A DNA stretch of 38,536 nt from an uncultured Oscillospiraceae bacterium (GCA_949745795.1 CATKAZ010000128.1:1-38536), one strand, 5' to 3'; positions 7,564 through 17,628 are shown, counted from the stretch's first letter. Program-made: numbers and translations. Notes: generated by a model from the letters alone, not told the origin.

Positions 7564-10500
7564 TTATTTTTCGGCAAATTTCCATCGCCGTTTGATAAGA
7601 TAGTAAGCAGCGAACGAACTCAGCAAAATTACTGTGCCCGTAATATAATACCATGTTGTTCCTTTTCCGCCGGTAGAAGGCATGGTAACAGAAGTATCAA
7701 CAACTTTGTTTCTAATTGTTGCAGTAGGATTATCTCCCGGATTTATTGCGTTAATACAGAAATCCGTATTTTCATCGCCGTCATCATATTTATAGGAAAC
7801 TTCAAAACCTGCCGCACTCTTTTCATCTTCCTCTACCCAATAGTAATAAGGATTTCCATCTTGATCATAGGCAGGAAGATTTACAAGTTTTTCCCAATTA
7901 TCAGTGTATTTAAGGTTAATTGAGAGAATATTACCAATCCATTCACCTTCGCCGACTGAATTAACATTTGCTCTGCTGCGATATAAAGAAGCAGATCTGC
8001 GAAGTGAATATGTGTTGGAGGATGCGTAATTAATCGTGTAATTTAATTTTATATCACCGCCATTATCAAGTGTAATTCTATTAATGCTTCCTTTAAAGTT
8101 ATTAAGTATAATTTTTGAATTTTCCATAGTCACTTCAAAATTCTTTGAATTAGGATTAGTAATTTCTAAAGAACCATAATTTTTAATATAAAAATCTCCA
8201 AACCATTCATTTGTAGTACTTGATACTTTAATCCAATTTTGACTATAAGCATTCATATTTATAACTTCTAACACAATACTATCAACAAAAGCATCTGACA
8301 TATCATCTTTAATGTAAAAAGTTTCTCCGGCATTTACAGTTCCGCTGTTGACCTCTCCTCCTCCGCCGTTAGATGTTGTGGTAGTAATAGTAGTTGTTAT
8401 TACGGAGGTTGTAGTTGACATTGACGTTGATGTTGTTATATTAGTTGGCGTTGATGATGGTACGGTTTTAACGGTAGTTGTCGTTGTTGTATTTTCAGTA
8501 GTGCTAACAGTTTGAGTTTCAGCAGTAATAGTAGTTACTATCGGGGCATCGCTCCGATTGGTTGACCTATGAATATTTACCGTAACCGAATCTGCTTCAT
8601 GATTTTGACCATCTGCCCATTCCTTTTTGATTTTCAAACCAAGAGTCATGGTATTAGTTAATTCAACGGTCTTATTTTCACTGTCAATAGAGATTCCGTC
8701 ATTGTTAACTTCAGAAGTCAGAACATATCCATCAGGAACCATTTCCACAACCCGGTAATAATATTTCACTCCGGAATCATTTTCAGAAGGTAAATCAACG
8801 TAAGAATATGTCCACTCAGGATTAGGAGAAGGAGTCGGATAATCATAATCAATCCAATCGCCATTCTCACCAAGCTTTTGCTGAAGCTGTAATGTCAAAC
8901 TATCAGGTCTGCCATTACCGTTGCCGTCATTCCAGTTTTTCTTAACTGTAATGTCCAAAGATTGGGTAACCTTTGTATTGATTAAGCTAATCGGTGACAT
9001 ATCCTCATCACTGATTATCTGACCATTAGCCTTGTAGCTTGTATCCCATCCATTAATAGGTTTTTCCTTAATGTAGTAAACATAATTATTTTTTCCGTCT
9101 GATTTTTCCAAATCGCTGATAGTGAGAGACCAATTACCGTTTTCATCAAGAGTTATTGTATATTCTCCAACCTTTTCCGCTTCTGTCAAATCAGTCGGGC
9201 AATCGTCGATGTTTACCGGAGCATTGGTTGATGTTGTAGAACTTGTAACACCGTAATAAACATTTATTGCATCATAAAAAGCGCTTGCTATCTCAGCATA
9301 ACCATTAGAATCCGGATGTACTCCATCATATAATAACTCTTTATTCTTAATTTTTTGAGAGTAAGCATCAACGAATCTTATTGTTTTGGTAGCTTCGCTT
9401 TGTTGCAGTTCATTTACGACTTCTTTCAGCATATCATTATAAGAATCAATCATTTGGTTGATTCCGTCTTCAAATTCCTGTGCTTTTTCAGCACCCATAG
9501 AAGCATCTACCCAATTAACACCTATTGATTTAGCCAATGCAGTATGAACACTGCAATAGTTGATATTAGCTTCTACCGAACCGTCAGACTTAACAAAATC
9601 TTCATATGGAACACAACCCAATAGTACAACAAAATCAGATGTTTTAGCATTTTGATAAGCAGTCTGAATCATTTGCTTTACAGCCGCTTTCATTTTAGCT
9701 TTTCTTTCTGTATTGTCTTCTCCATAAAGTTCCCAGTTACCTTTATTAATGTCATTAGTACCTGCAATTATACACATTACATTGGTATCAATATAGTCAA
9801 CACCTTGACTCCATTTACCAGTGCCTTGCTTGCTTATTCGTGATGAAATTTCAGAAACTACCTGGCCGCTAATACCATAATTTCCCACCTCATTAAGTAC
9901 TCCATCATCCTTCAATAAGCTTTCTAATTTATGAGGATAGTCATCTGACGTTGTCCAAAATCCATCGGTAATTGAATCACCTACTGATATAACTTTCAAA
10001 CTAGACGGTAAATTCTTAGAAGATGTATCATCACCGCCGGAAGTACCGCTGTTTTGCAGACGTCTATATAATTCTACAACAATTTCTTCAGGCAATCCAT
10101 TGGTAATTTCTTCACCTTTATCATTAACCCAACTCTTATTTACAGTAAGACCGCCGGGAACCGTATTGCGGATTTTAACACTTTGAGTAGCAGCCTTGTC
10201 AACTCTGTTATATGACGGTGTATAATGTTTTGAAGTATCCGAAACCGTCATACTGATTTCAACAGGATAGTAAAAATACCTGCTGACATTTTCATCCTTG
10301 TAAGCTAAATCGCTCCAAGTATGTTTCCATTGATTTCCTGCATATAATGTAACTTCACCGTTTTCCACAGCGGAAACCGTATTATCAGATGGCAATGTAC
10401 CCTTTGATAATGCTTCAATTTCCTTATCGGATAAGCTTCTGGACGATTTATAAAGCTTTATCTTAATACTGTCGGATTGATGCAGTTCATTTCCGTCTCC

Positions 10501-13500
10501 CCATTCCTTTTCAACATTTACCTCAATTTCTGAAGGCGTATTGTTTTTATTGGTAATGGTAAACTCACCGGTGTTACCGTTTGATACACCTGTACAACTG
10601 ATTTTATATCCATAAAGCTTTAACTTTTCTTCAGCTGTCAAGTCTTCGAGATATTCCTCTACTTTATATGAAACATACTCATCCTTGAGATATTCAGACG
10701 GAACAACCTCTTTCCAATTTCCATCAGGAGTCAAAGTACCTGTATATAACTCAACCTGCTGTGAATTAGAAGTTATTCCATAAAGCTTGTAAGTTATCTT
10801 GTCTAAAGGAATACTTTCCGCTTCCATTGGGGTACCGTTTGAATAAACCCATAATTTCTTAACAGTCAAACCTTCTGTATTATTAATGGTAACTGTTCCG
10901 GTAGAGTCATCACTGTCTTTGTCACCCTTATTCAAAGCATTTCCGATATAAATCGGTTTATATGAACCAATCGCCCCGGATTCGTTTTTATAAGTACCAT
11001 CGGACTGCAAATAATACCACGCTGAATTTCCCAGAGTATAATCAAGCGTATAACCTGTTTCCTTTACATAATAGTAAATCGGTCTGCCGTTTACACCACT
11101 GGGCAAGTCTTCCCATATAGCAGATTCATTGGATAAAATTTCTTTTTCATTGTTAAAACTGCTGTCAAGAAGTCCCAGCGACTCAGCATTTGCCAGCTTT
11201 GCATCAGCAGGTATGCCGGTAGGTGATTTTGTATAAGACCATAAAAGTTCAACTTTTACCTTAGATTTAAAGTGATCTTCTCTGTCCCATGTTTTTTCTG
11301 ATTTAACATTGATCAATTGATTATTGTAAATATTAGCAGAACCGCCCGTACTTACTTTAATCAGATTTGCCGATGTAACACCATCCGGATATTGTGAAAT
11401 CTTTTTCGTTCCATATTCAATATAGTGAGTGGAAACAAAACTCTTTAAGAAGTTGTAATAATCACTGTTCTTAAAACTGTCCGGATTTTTCGCATAAGCA
11501 ATCAATAAAGATTTCAAGTCAGGATATTCAGCAGTGAAAGTAAGGTTAGAACCCTCATAACCTTCAGGCGGAACAATTTCTATAACCTTATAGAATTCAC
11601 CGTCATTCAAATCCACTTTATAAGGTTCTCCCTTAATATTGATTGTTACAGCATTATCAGGAACTTGATTTCCGTCTGCCAGTGAATCAAATGTAAGAGA
11701 ATGCCTGATATTGTCGGTGGATTGCACATCATTTTCATCAATATCGACCCATGTTTTATTATCATATTTCTGCCATTGATCTTTAACAGCAAAATTCCAC
11801 TTATTATCTCCGGCATATTTAGCAATCAAGAAACCGGCATTTAACTGTAAACTATAGTCATTTATATCATATTTAACAATCTGCGGCATATTACCTGTTG
11901 TAACCGTTGCAGCAGTACTGTTTACAATAAATGACTTATCATCAGTAGAATCAGTTGCCTGAGCATTACCGGTATTCAAAGAAATTGAATTTGAAGCAGT
12001 AAATATATCATTTCCGCCCCATGGAACACCGTCGATTTTAGTACCGAGATCAATACCGTCCTTAGAGAGCTTATATGAATAAGTAATTTTAAGAGCTGTT
12101 TCATCAGGAACGGTAAGATTAATTTGTGCAGCAGAGAAATTTGTCATTTTTTCATAACTTGAACTTATAACTTCTGCTTTTTTAAATTTTTTATTATTCC
12201 AATCCTCATCGACCCATTCGCCGGATTCATTTATTTTCTGTTCTTTTATTATAACTTGGTGATAATAGTTATGCTCAACTTTTCCGGTCCAAACATATGT
12301 TGCAAACCCGTCTGCATCATAATTAAGAGTCACTCTTTTATCATCAATTAAATAATTGCATGTTGTATTTGGCTCACCGGTGATTAATATTTCTACAGAC
12401 ACTTCATCATTAATTGTATGCTGACCATTATCAGCATCTTGAAAACTTAAATATCCATTATCACAACTGCCGGCAATGTTTAGATTAACAATTTCCGTGT
12501 CTTTCTTATTATAATCTACTGTATATCTGTATTCATTGTGGTTAAGAGGACGTATAACAGTTGCGCCTGTTACATTTCCGTTCTCATCCCAATCAGCATT
12601 TACTTCTTCTACAGTAATATTATCAAGTCTTGCGGAGAGTTTTTCCATAATCTCAGCTGCTGTAAGACCGGCATAACTATCAAACATAAATGAGTCTGTC
12701 AAATCATATTCATCAGTATTTGAAAGTTTTTTGCCTTCAGGATTTACATATACAACATATTTTACAATACCGCCGTTTACATATATGTTGTTATCTTTAT
12801 TTGTACCGGCTTCGTCATTTACAGACTTACCTAAAAGACCTGCATCAGAAATATCCGGACCTCCTATTGTTTTTTCAACAACATCAACACTAACTGTCTG
12901 GCTTTCGCCTTCATAGATAATGGTATTGTCTACACGGTAACTCTTAGACTCATTATATGAATTATCAAATGTACTAACCGGAATACCGGTATAGTAAACA
13001 ATTTTTGAGTTATGAGCATAAACTTTGAATTCAATAGTATTGCCTGAATATGTATAATTATTATCTTCTAAAGTCCAAAAATTACCAACATCATTATATA
13101 TACACGGATATTTTAACGAACCTCCAAAACTACCTGTTTCACCTAAGTCATAACCCTCCAACAAAACAGATTCATCGGAAAGAGTATCCGTTATTGCAGC
13201 ATCTTGCTTGGGCAAATTAATCTGCCAGCCAAATACATAGTATTCTGTACCGTTATATGTAGTTTTTTGCAGATCCTTGTAAGCCAATTCATTGGATTGC
13301 AATGGATTACCGTTTTTATCCAATGCTATTTTTTCAATAGCCGCTTTTTTAGTATTGGTAATTGTGAACTCTCCCGAGTTGATACCGTTTTCATTAGAAT
13401 ATGATACCTTATATCCGTCGGGAACATCAACTTCTACGGCACGATAATAATAAAACTCATTATGATCTGCCGTTTCCTTAGGTAAATCATTCCATGTATA

Positions 13501-16377
13501 AGCATTGTGCCAATTTCCGTAACCGTCATGAGTTAATGTTTGAGTATAAGCGCTTTCATCAACAGATTCATCAATAGCCTCCCACTTACCGTCGGAATTC
13601 TTATAAATAGTTTCCCATTCTCCGTTCGCTCCAAGCTTACGCTGAAGCATATATTTAATGCTTTGAGGTCTTGTCGAATCGTTATTGTCGCCTACCCAGT
13701 TCTTTTTGATTGAAACGCTAACATTTTCAACCATACTGTCATCACGAAGTTCAAATGTATAATCGGTATCTCCGGACGAGCTGTTGCCAAAGCTTGCATT
13801 GTTAGAAAACTTACTTTCGGTAGACTCACCCTCAGCAGGCTTATTTACTCCCGAAACATCAGCAGTAGTTTCATATTCAACACGCATGTATTTATAACCT
13901 TGGTCATCAATATTACTGTTGAATGTAATTCTAAACTGCTTTGCATGACCTTCACTGATCGTATCGGCATTTTGTCCGGCAGAATCATAAAACTCAATAT
14001 TATAATCCGTTCCTTCGGTCAGTAGTTTTTCTTCGCCCGACTCACTTTTTTTGACATATAATTTAATATTGTTTTTCTGTGTTTCAATATTAAGGTAATG
14101 ATCACCGCCGTTTGTAGCGTTCATTACGTCAACTAAAACCTTACCGTTATCAATGGAAGAAAAACCTGAATCCTGAATGAGATTCAATTCCCATTTCAGT
14201 ATTTTTGCTTCATTTTCAGTCATTTCGCTGACATATTCCATATCATTGGCATTACTTTTAAGTGTTTTAACAAGCGAATCTCTAGTTGATATAGTTACTT
14301 GTCCGTTTTCATTGTTATCATGATTATCACTAATGCTGTTTTTGATGACCTTTTCACCGTTCTCATTAGTTGAAACTTCCGTTCCGTCTTCGCCTGCATT
14401 TTTTACTTCGGTTGTATAAGTAAATGTAATATCATGTATTCCGAGTACTTTACTTTCGTCTTGAACTTCAGAGAAAGGAGCAGCTTCGGTGATTGTAAGC
14501 GTACTGCCATTTTTAGTTATTGATGCGTACTCAACGTAAGCATTTGCACTACTGCTCCAACCGGTTAAAATAATTTTATCATTTTGAGCGTCATACTTAG
14601 CCGTCAGTCCGGAATGTCCAAAGTTTGCCGATGAAACATTAATATTACTCAAATCAATGTTCTCAAAAGACGGGTCTGTCAGTTCATAACCGTTTAAAGT
14701 AATTTTTTTATTATTTCTGTCATTAAGCGTTGCGTTTACAGACCAAGTAATCAAACCCGTATCATAACTGTGCTCGCCTTTTTTATTAAGCTTATAAGGA
14801 TTATCAGAATTATAATTCACACTTGCAGGACTTTTATTAGCTTCATTTCCATTAGGATAAAGAAGCGCTGCAGTATTCTCAACATTTATATAATTATTGC
14901 CGCCGCTGCTAATATCCGAAATGTCCTGTTCATATGTAATAACGACCGAGCTTGGAGCCGAATCCCCGAATACAATTTTATTTCCCTGTAATTCAAAAGC
15001 CACATCTTTTCCGTCGGAAGTCACCTTCAAATTAGCTGCATCGGAAAATCTATCATCGGAAACCTGATAACCCTCAAGCGAGGTTCCGTACGGACTCGAT
15101 ACATTTATATTCCAATAAACTGTCTTATCATGTGCACCTGTAACATCATAGTCCGGTTTACCGCTTTTTGTAATATTTGGTTTTGAAAGGGTAACCGGTT
15201 TTTTATCCTTAGCCACTTCCGTATCGGAATCGGGACTAAGAAGCTTAGCTTCGTTTTCCTTTGTAAGATTACCGTTTTGATAATCTGCATTAATATCGTC
15301 AATGTATTCTTTATAAGTAAATGTAACAGTTGCATCTCCGTTTTCATCACGAGGCGGGTCAGACTCGAATACAAAGTTTCCGTCTGCATCAAAACTGCCA
15401 AGACCGGAAGGATTTATAGTAATATTATCACTGTTCGTAAATTTTTGGTCCACAAGCTTATAACCGTTTAATGATTGGTTATAATAACTAGATAGAGAAA
15501 CTGTCCATTCGATATAAGGTTTTCCCGTTTCATCAACAGATTTAACAGAACCGGATTTTATAATAGCATAGTTCTTATCGGGGAACTGAACATCAAGTGT
15601 CAGATCACCTATAGTTATAACACGGTCACCGTCTGCATCATTATCTCTTGATACTGTACCGTTAAAAGTTATATCACCGGTAAAGTTCGGACTTTTTGAG
15701 ATTTTATCATCAATATAAGAATCTAAAAATTGAATAACTATCAATCCGTTTTCATTGATAGAAAAATATCCGGCTGTAACACCGCCGTCAATAACAGTTT
15801 TATCATTACCGTAATATTCATCAGGAACCGTAACACCGTCCGGCAATTGATAATAAATACAAGGACGTTCTTTTGTAACGGTATTTATCCCGCCTTCTGT
15901 ACTTGAAATAGTATATTGTAATTCAAACCTTAAGTTAACGCTTGTATCATCCGATCCTTCAGGCACCTTAATGGTTGCCGAATTACCCGTTTGTTCAAGC
16001 GGATATTTATTGTCTACCACCCAAACCTGTGCTGATGTAATATTATTTGTAAAATCCTTTGAAGGATTACCATTCGTATCATTACCCGGAATCTCATTTG
16101 CCACACCTGAGAAGTAAGGATTATCAGTATTAGGTCTTGGAGGTCCATACGGATGCTGACGAGTGGTCTGACTATCCTTTCCGCTGGCAGAATACATCAT
16201 AGGCATATCATCTGTATATTGTGTATCTTCCGCCGTCATACTTATCGCCGGCATTATTAAGCTGAACGGCACCGCAAAAGAAACCATAATTGAAAGAGCC
16301 ATAAGAAAAGCAAGATATTTTTTATGCCTTTCATGATTCTTTAGAAATTTAAGAATTATCGACTGAAATTCCTTCAC
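7564..16377 (-). CDS. Giant multidomain LPXTG-type pilus tip adhesin with an embedded SGNH hydrolase
   Basis: A 2937-residue cell-surface protein, probably the pilus tip. Signal region about 20-48. Three N-terminal modules about 125-130 residues apart share W-x-V/I and G-Y-x-L/V-x-D-x-x-F signatures (near 288, 418 and 543). CnaB-type domains start near 884, 1691, 1835, 1950, 2077, 2467 and 2578, with motifs such as VKKNWND and ITNT. An SGNH/GDSL esterase-like domain (about 2123-2375) has GDSITDG, GISG, GTNDI and DGVHPDSNGY, and sits inside the CnaB domain that resumes near 2400. A Thr-rich spacer (about 2612-2672) and a beta-rich domain (about 2677-2813) interrupt the last CnaB. MPSTGG (2899-2904), a membrane segment and a basic tail follow. 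GTG start with an AAAAGGGGGGAG site. Ligand and hydrolase substrate cannot be told from sequence. Confidence 0.93.
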   Translation of the reverse strand: MKEFQSIILKFLKNHERHKKYLAFLMALSIMVSFAVPFSLIMPAISMTAEDTQYTDDMPMMYSASGKDSQTTRQHPYGPPRPNTDNPYFSGVANEIPGNDTNGNPSKDFTNNITSAQVWVVDNKYPLEQTGNSATIKVPEGSDDTSVNLRFELQYTISSTEGGINTVTKERPCIYYQLPDGVTVPDEYYGNDKTVIDGGVTAGYFSINENGLIVIQFLDSYIDDKISKSPNFTGDITFNGTVSRDNDADGDRVITIGDLTLDVQFPDKNYAIIKSGSVKSVDETGKPYIEWTVSLSSYYNQSLNGYKLVDQKFTNSDNITINPSGLGSFDADGNFVFESDPPRDENGDATVTFTYKEYIDDINADYQNGNLTKENEAKLLSPDSDTEVAKDKKPVTLSKPNITKSGKPDYDVTGAHDKTVYWNINVSSPYGTSLEGYQVSDDRFSDAANLKVTSDGKDVAFELQGNKIVFGDSAPSSVVITYEQDISDISSGGNNYINVENTAALLYPNGNEANKSPASVNYNSDNPYKLNKKGEHSYDTGLITWSVNATLNDRNNKKITLNGYELTDPSFENIDLSNINVSSANFGHSGLTAKYDAQNDKIILTGWSSSANAYVEYASITKNGSTLTITEAAPFSEVQDESKVLGIHDITFTYTTEVKNAGEDGTEVSTNENGEKVIKNSISDNHDNNENGQVTISTRDSLVKTLKSNANDMEYVSEMTENEAKILKWELNLIQDSGFSSIDNGKVLVDVMNATNGGDHYLNIETQKNNIKLYVKKSESGEEKLLTEGTDYNIEFYDSAGQNADTISEGHAKQFRITFNSNIDDQGYKYMRVEYETTADVSGVNKPAEGESTESKFSNNASFGNSSSGDTDYTFELRDDSMVENVSVSIKKNWVGDNNDSTRPQSIKYMLQRKLGANGEWETIYKNSDGKWEAIDESVDESAYTQTLTHDGYGNWHNAYTWNDLPKETADHNEFYYYRAVEVDVPDGYKVSYSNENGINSGEFTITNTKKAAIEKIALDKNGNPLQSNELAYKDLQKTTYNGTEYYVFGWQINLPKQDAAITDTLSDESVLLEGYDLGETGSFGGSLKYPCIYNDVGNFWTLEDNNYTYSGNTIEFKVYAHNSKIVYYTGIPVSTFDNSYNESKSYRVDNTIIYEGESQTVSVDVVEKTIGGPDISDAGLLGKSVNDEAGTNKDNNIYVNGGIVKYVVYVNPEGKKLSNTDEYDLTDSFMFDSYAGLTAAEIMEKLSARLDNITVEEVNADWDENGNVTGATVIRPLNHNEYRYTVDYNKKDTEIVNLNIAGSCDNGYLSFQDADNGQHTINDEVSVEILITGEPNTTCNYLIDDKRVTLNYDADGFATYVWTGKVEHNYYHQVIIKEQKINESGEWVDEDWNNKKFKKAEVISSSYEKMTNFSAAQINLTVPDETALKITYSYKLSKDGIDLGTKIDGVPWGGNDIFTASNSISLNTGNAQATDSTDDKSFIVNSTAATVTTGNMPQIVKYDINDYSLQLNAGFLIAKYAGDNKWNFAVKDQWQKYDNKTWVDIDENDVQSTDNIRHSLTFDSLADGNQVPDNAVTINIKGEPYKVDLNDGEFYKVIEIVPPEGYEGSNLTFTAEYPDLKSLLIAYAKNPDSFKNSDYYNFLKSFVSTHYIEYGTKKISQYPDGVTSANLIKVSTGGSANIYNNQLINVKSEKTWDREDHFKSKVKVELLWSYTKSPTGIPADAKLANAESLGLLDSSFNNEKEILSNESAIWEDLPSGVNGRPIYYYVKETGYTLDYTLGNSAWYYLQSDGTYKNESGAIGSYKPIYIGNALNKGDKDSDDSTGTVTINNTEGLTVKKLWVYSNGTPMEAESIPLDKITYKLYGITSNSQQVELYTGTLTPDGNWKEVVPSEYLKDEYVSYKVEEYLEDLTAEEKLKLYGYKISCTGVSNGNTGEFTITNKNNTPSEIEVNVEKEWGDGNELHQSDSIKIKLYKSSRSLSDKEIEALSKGTLPSDNTVSAVENGEVTLYAGNQWKHTWSDLAYKDENVSRYFYYPVEISMTVSDTSKHYTPSYNRVDKAATQSVKIRNTVPGGLTVNKSWVNDKGEEITNGLPEEIVVELYRRLQNSGTSGGDDTSSKNLPSSLKVISVGDSITDGFWTTSDDYPHKLESLLKDDGVLNEVGNYGISGQVVSEISSRISKQGTGKWSQGVDYIDTNVMCIIAGTNDINKGNWELYGEDNTERKAKMKAAVKQMIQTAYQNAKTSDFVVLLGCVPYEDFVKSDGSVEANINYCSVHTALAKSIGVNWVDASMGAEKAQEFEDGINQMIDSYNDMLKEVVNELQQSEATKTIRFVDAYSQKIKNKELLYDGVHPDSNGYAEIASAFYDAINVYYGVTSSTTSTNAPVNIDDCPTDLTEAEKVGEYTITLDENGNWSLTISDLEKSDGKNNYVYYIKEKPINGWDTSYKANGQIISDEDMSPISLINTKVTQSLDITVKKNWNDGNGNGRPDSLTLQLQQKLGENGDWIDYDYPTPSPNPEWTYSYVDLPSENDSGVKYYYRVVEMVPDGYVLTSEVNNDGISIDSENKTVELTNTMTLGLKIKKEWADGQNHEADSVTVNIHRSTNRSDAPIVTTITAETQTVSTTENTTTTTTVKTVPSSTPTNITTSTSMSTTTSVITTTITTTTSNGGGGEVNSGTVNAGETFYIKDDMSDAFVDSIVLEVINMNAYSQNWIKVSSTTNEWFGDFYIKNYGSLEITNPNSKNFEVTMENSKIILNNFKGSINRITLDNGGDIKLNYTINYASSNTYSLRRSASLYRSRANVNSVGEGEWIGNILSINLKYTDNWEKLVNLPAYDQDGNPYYYWVEEDEKSAAGFEVSYKYDDGDENTDFCINAINPGDNPTATIRNKVVDTSVTMPSTGGKGTTWYYITGTVILLSSFAAYYLIKRRWKFAEK

Positions 16378-16445
16378 GGATTACTCCCCCCTTTTAAATG
16401 CTTTTTCATCTGTAATTTGTACATTATCTAAAAATAAACAATCAT

Positions 16446-17027
16446 TTAAACAATACCGATACATTCCCATGGCCAAAGTCTCAAAATAACCTTTCCGATA
16501 ATATATTCATCTGCAATACTGCCGACCGAAGACGATCGACTGTCAATCGAAACCGAACGATGATCACCCATAACAAAGACCCTGTTATCAGGCACCTGAT
16601 ACGGTAATTCTATGTCGCACTCTCCCAAAGCCTTCTCACTGAGATACGGTTCATCAAGAACAACGCCGTTGACATATACTGTACCGTCCTCGCTGATATC
16701 AATAATATCTCCGGCCGTTCCAATTACTCGTTTAAGCAAAATTTTATTATTAAAATAAAAAGCCACAATATCTCCGCTTTTAAAGTTACTTCGCTTATTG
16801 CATATTATAAGTTCGTCATTATTCAATGTCGGAGACATACTTTCACCTGTAACACGAAGAACCGGAAGAAAAAGCATTGATATCAAAACAGCAACAGCTG
16901 CTACTACAAGCAATGAAGCAACTGTATTATACAAAGTTTTCAAATAGCCTCTTTTATATCTAATACGCTTCATTTCAGATTCAAGCTGTACAGCTGTAGG
17001 AAGATCCCTTATTTTCTCACTGTTCAT
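16446..17027 (-). CDS. lepB: Signal peptidase I of the pilus operon
   Basis: A membrane serine protease of 193 residues that cleaves signal peptides. One N-terminal membrane segment (about 33-54) is followed by the catalytic Ser63 in GESMSPT, the catalytic Lys99 in LLKRVIG, and the GDHR box with SxDSR near the C-terminus. A dedicated signal peptidase is common in sortase-pilus operons, where it may process pilins or act as an assembly chaperone; that role is inferred here. The start at 17027 has a GTGAGG site at good spacing and lies just after the upstream stop. The longer frame from 17120 would overlap the previous gene by 86 bases. Confidence 0.9.
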   Translation of the reverse strand: MNSEKIRDLPTAVQLESEMKRIRYKRGYLKTLYNTVASLLVVAAVAVLISMLFLPVLRVTGESMSPTLNNDELIICNKRSNFKSGDIVAFYFNNKILLKRVIGTAGDIIDISEDGTVYVNGVVLDEPYLSEKALGECDIELPYQVPDNRVFVMGDHRSVSIDSRSSSVGSIADEYIIGKVILRLWPWECIGIV

Positions 17028-17034
17028 GCCTGCC

Positions 17035-17319
17035 TCACTGCTCCGTTCCGACCTTTTTACGTTCACTGCTGCCGGACGCATTGTACTGCTGTCCGTTAAT
17101 AAAGCAGCTTTCTGCAGCATTCTTCACAGCGTGAATTATTTCCTGCATACAATTTTCGGATAATTCCGTTTTTGAGTTAAGAGCAGCCTTTGTCAATTCA
17201 TCAATACGTGCTCTCAAGCTTTCATTTTCCTGCTTCACATCACTTAATTCCTTCTGAAGATAAAACATAATTTCCAGCAATTCAGCACGTTTAAGCTTAC
17301 GCAATTCCTTGTCTGTCAT
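17035..17319 (-). CDS. Small coiled-coil protein at the head of the pilus operon
   Basis: A 94-residue hydrophilic protein without signal peptide. Residues 1-50 are a predicted coiled coil (LRKLKRAELLEIMFYLQKEL, then a KQENESLRARI heptad pattern). The C-terminal part is polar with two cysteines. Similar short coiled-coil proteins occur beside signal peptidases in clostridial pilus loci, but I know of no established function. It is the first gene after a consensus promoter, with a GGAAAGGAGAAA site. Its stop lies 7 bases before the signal peptidase start. Confidence 0.8.
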   Translation of the reverse strand: MTDKELRKLKRAELLEIMFYLQKELSDVKQENESLRARIDELTKAALNSKTELSENCMQEIIHAVKNAAESCFINGQQYNASGSSERKKVGTEQ

Positions 17320-17388
17320 ATTTTCTCCTTTCCGGAAAATAAAGTTTAATTTTAGCTTTAGAGTATATCATTAAAATCAATTTATTAT

Positions 17389-17417
17389 ATTATAAACCTT
17401 AATATTAAAAATGTCAA
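17389..17417 (-). promoter_or_regulatory. Consensus sigma-A promoter of the pilus operon
   Basis: On the minus strand a perfect TTGACA (17412-17417) and a perfect TATAAT (17389-17394) are separated by 17 bases. The predicted leader is about 60 bases. No regulator gene is adjacent, so such a promoter could be constitutive or controlled by a distant factor. Confidence 0.85.
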
Positions 17418-17448
17418 GAAAAAACCTTCAATCCCAATTAAATTAGTG

Positions 17449-17521
17449 CATAATAACGAATGTTCAAGTGTTTTGATTCATTATAAGCGGTTTTTGTTCG
17501 GCACATTGCACATAATAACGA
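17449..17521. repeat. Two direct copies of CATAATAACGA in the 17.3-17.8 kb gene-free stretch
   Basis: CATAATAACGA occurs at 17449-17459 and 17511-17521, each preceded by a TGCA/GCA context and 62 bases apart. The copies lie upstream of the pilus promoter -35 box. They may be regulator-binding repeats or a fragment of a dispersed repeat. The 440-base stretch (17320-17759) also holds the pilus promoter, an AT-rich hairpin and the yccF terminator; I see no gene in it. Confidence 0.4.
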
Positions 17522-17628
17522 TTTGCTTGGAAAACTTTTTAGTAATAATACATTTTAAATTCCATTTTTTAACAAAGCGGAAATAAAATTATTAAAAATT
17601 CTTACTCCGTTGATATACTCTATTATAC

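Noticed and set aside
8360..8540. Thr-rich segment of the adhesin as a DNA microsatellite or frameshift artefact
   Set aside because: The codons vary (ACT, ACA, ACC, ACG), the frame stays open on both sides and the CnaB fold resumes after it. It is a protein spacer, not a slipped repeat.
15105..15401. 98-codon minus-strand frame inside the adhesin gene
   Set aside because: It is a shifted-frame shadow of the adhesin coding sequence, with no start signal or family pattern.
17028..17120. N-terminal extension of the signal peptidase from an upstream ATG
   Set aside because: It would overlap the coiled-coil gene by 86 bases and lacks a ribosome site. The start at 17027 has both good spacing and a GAGG site.
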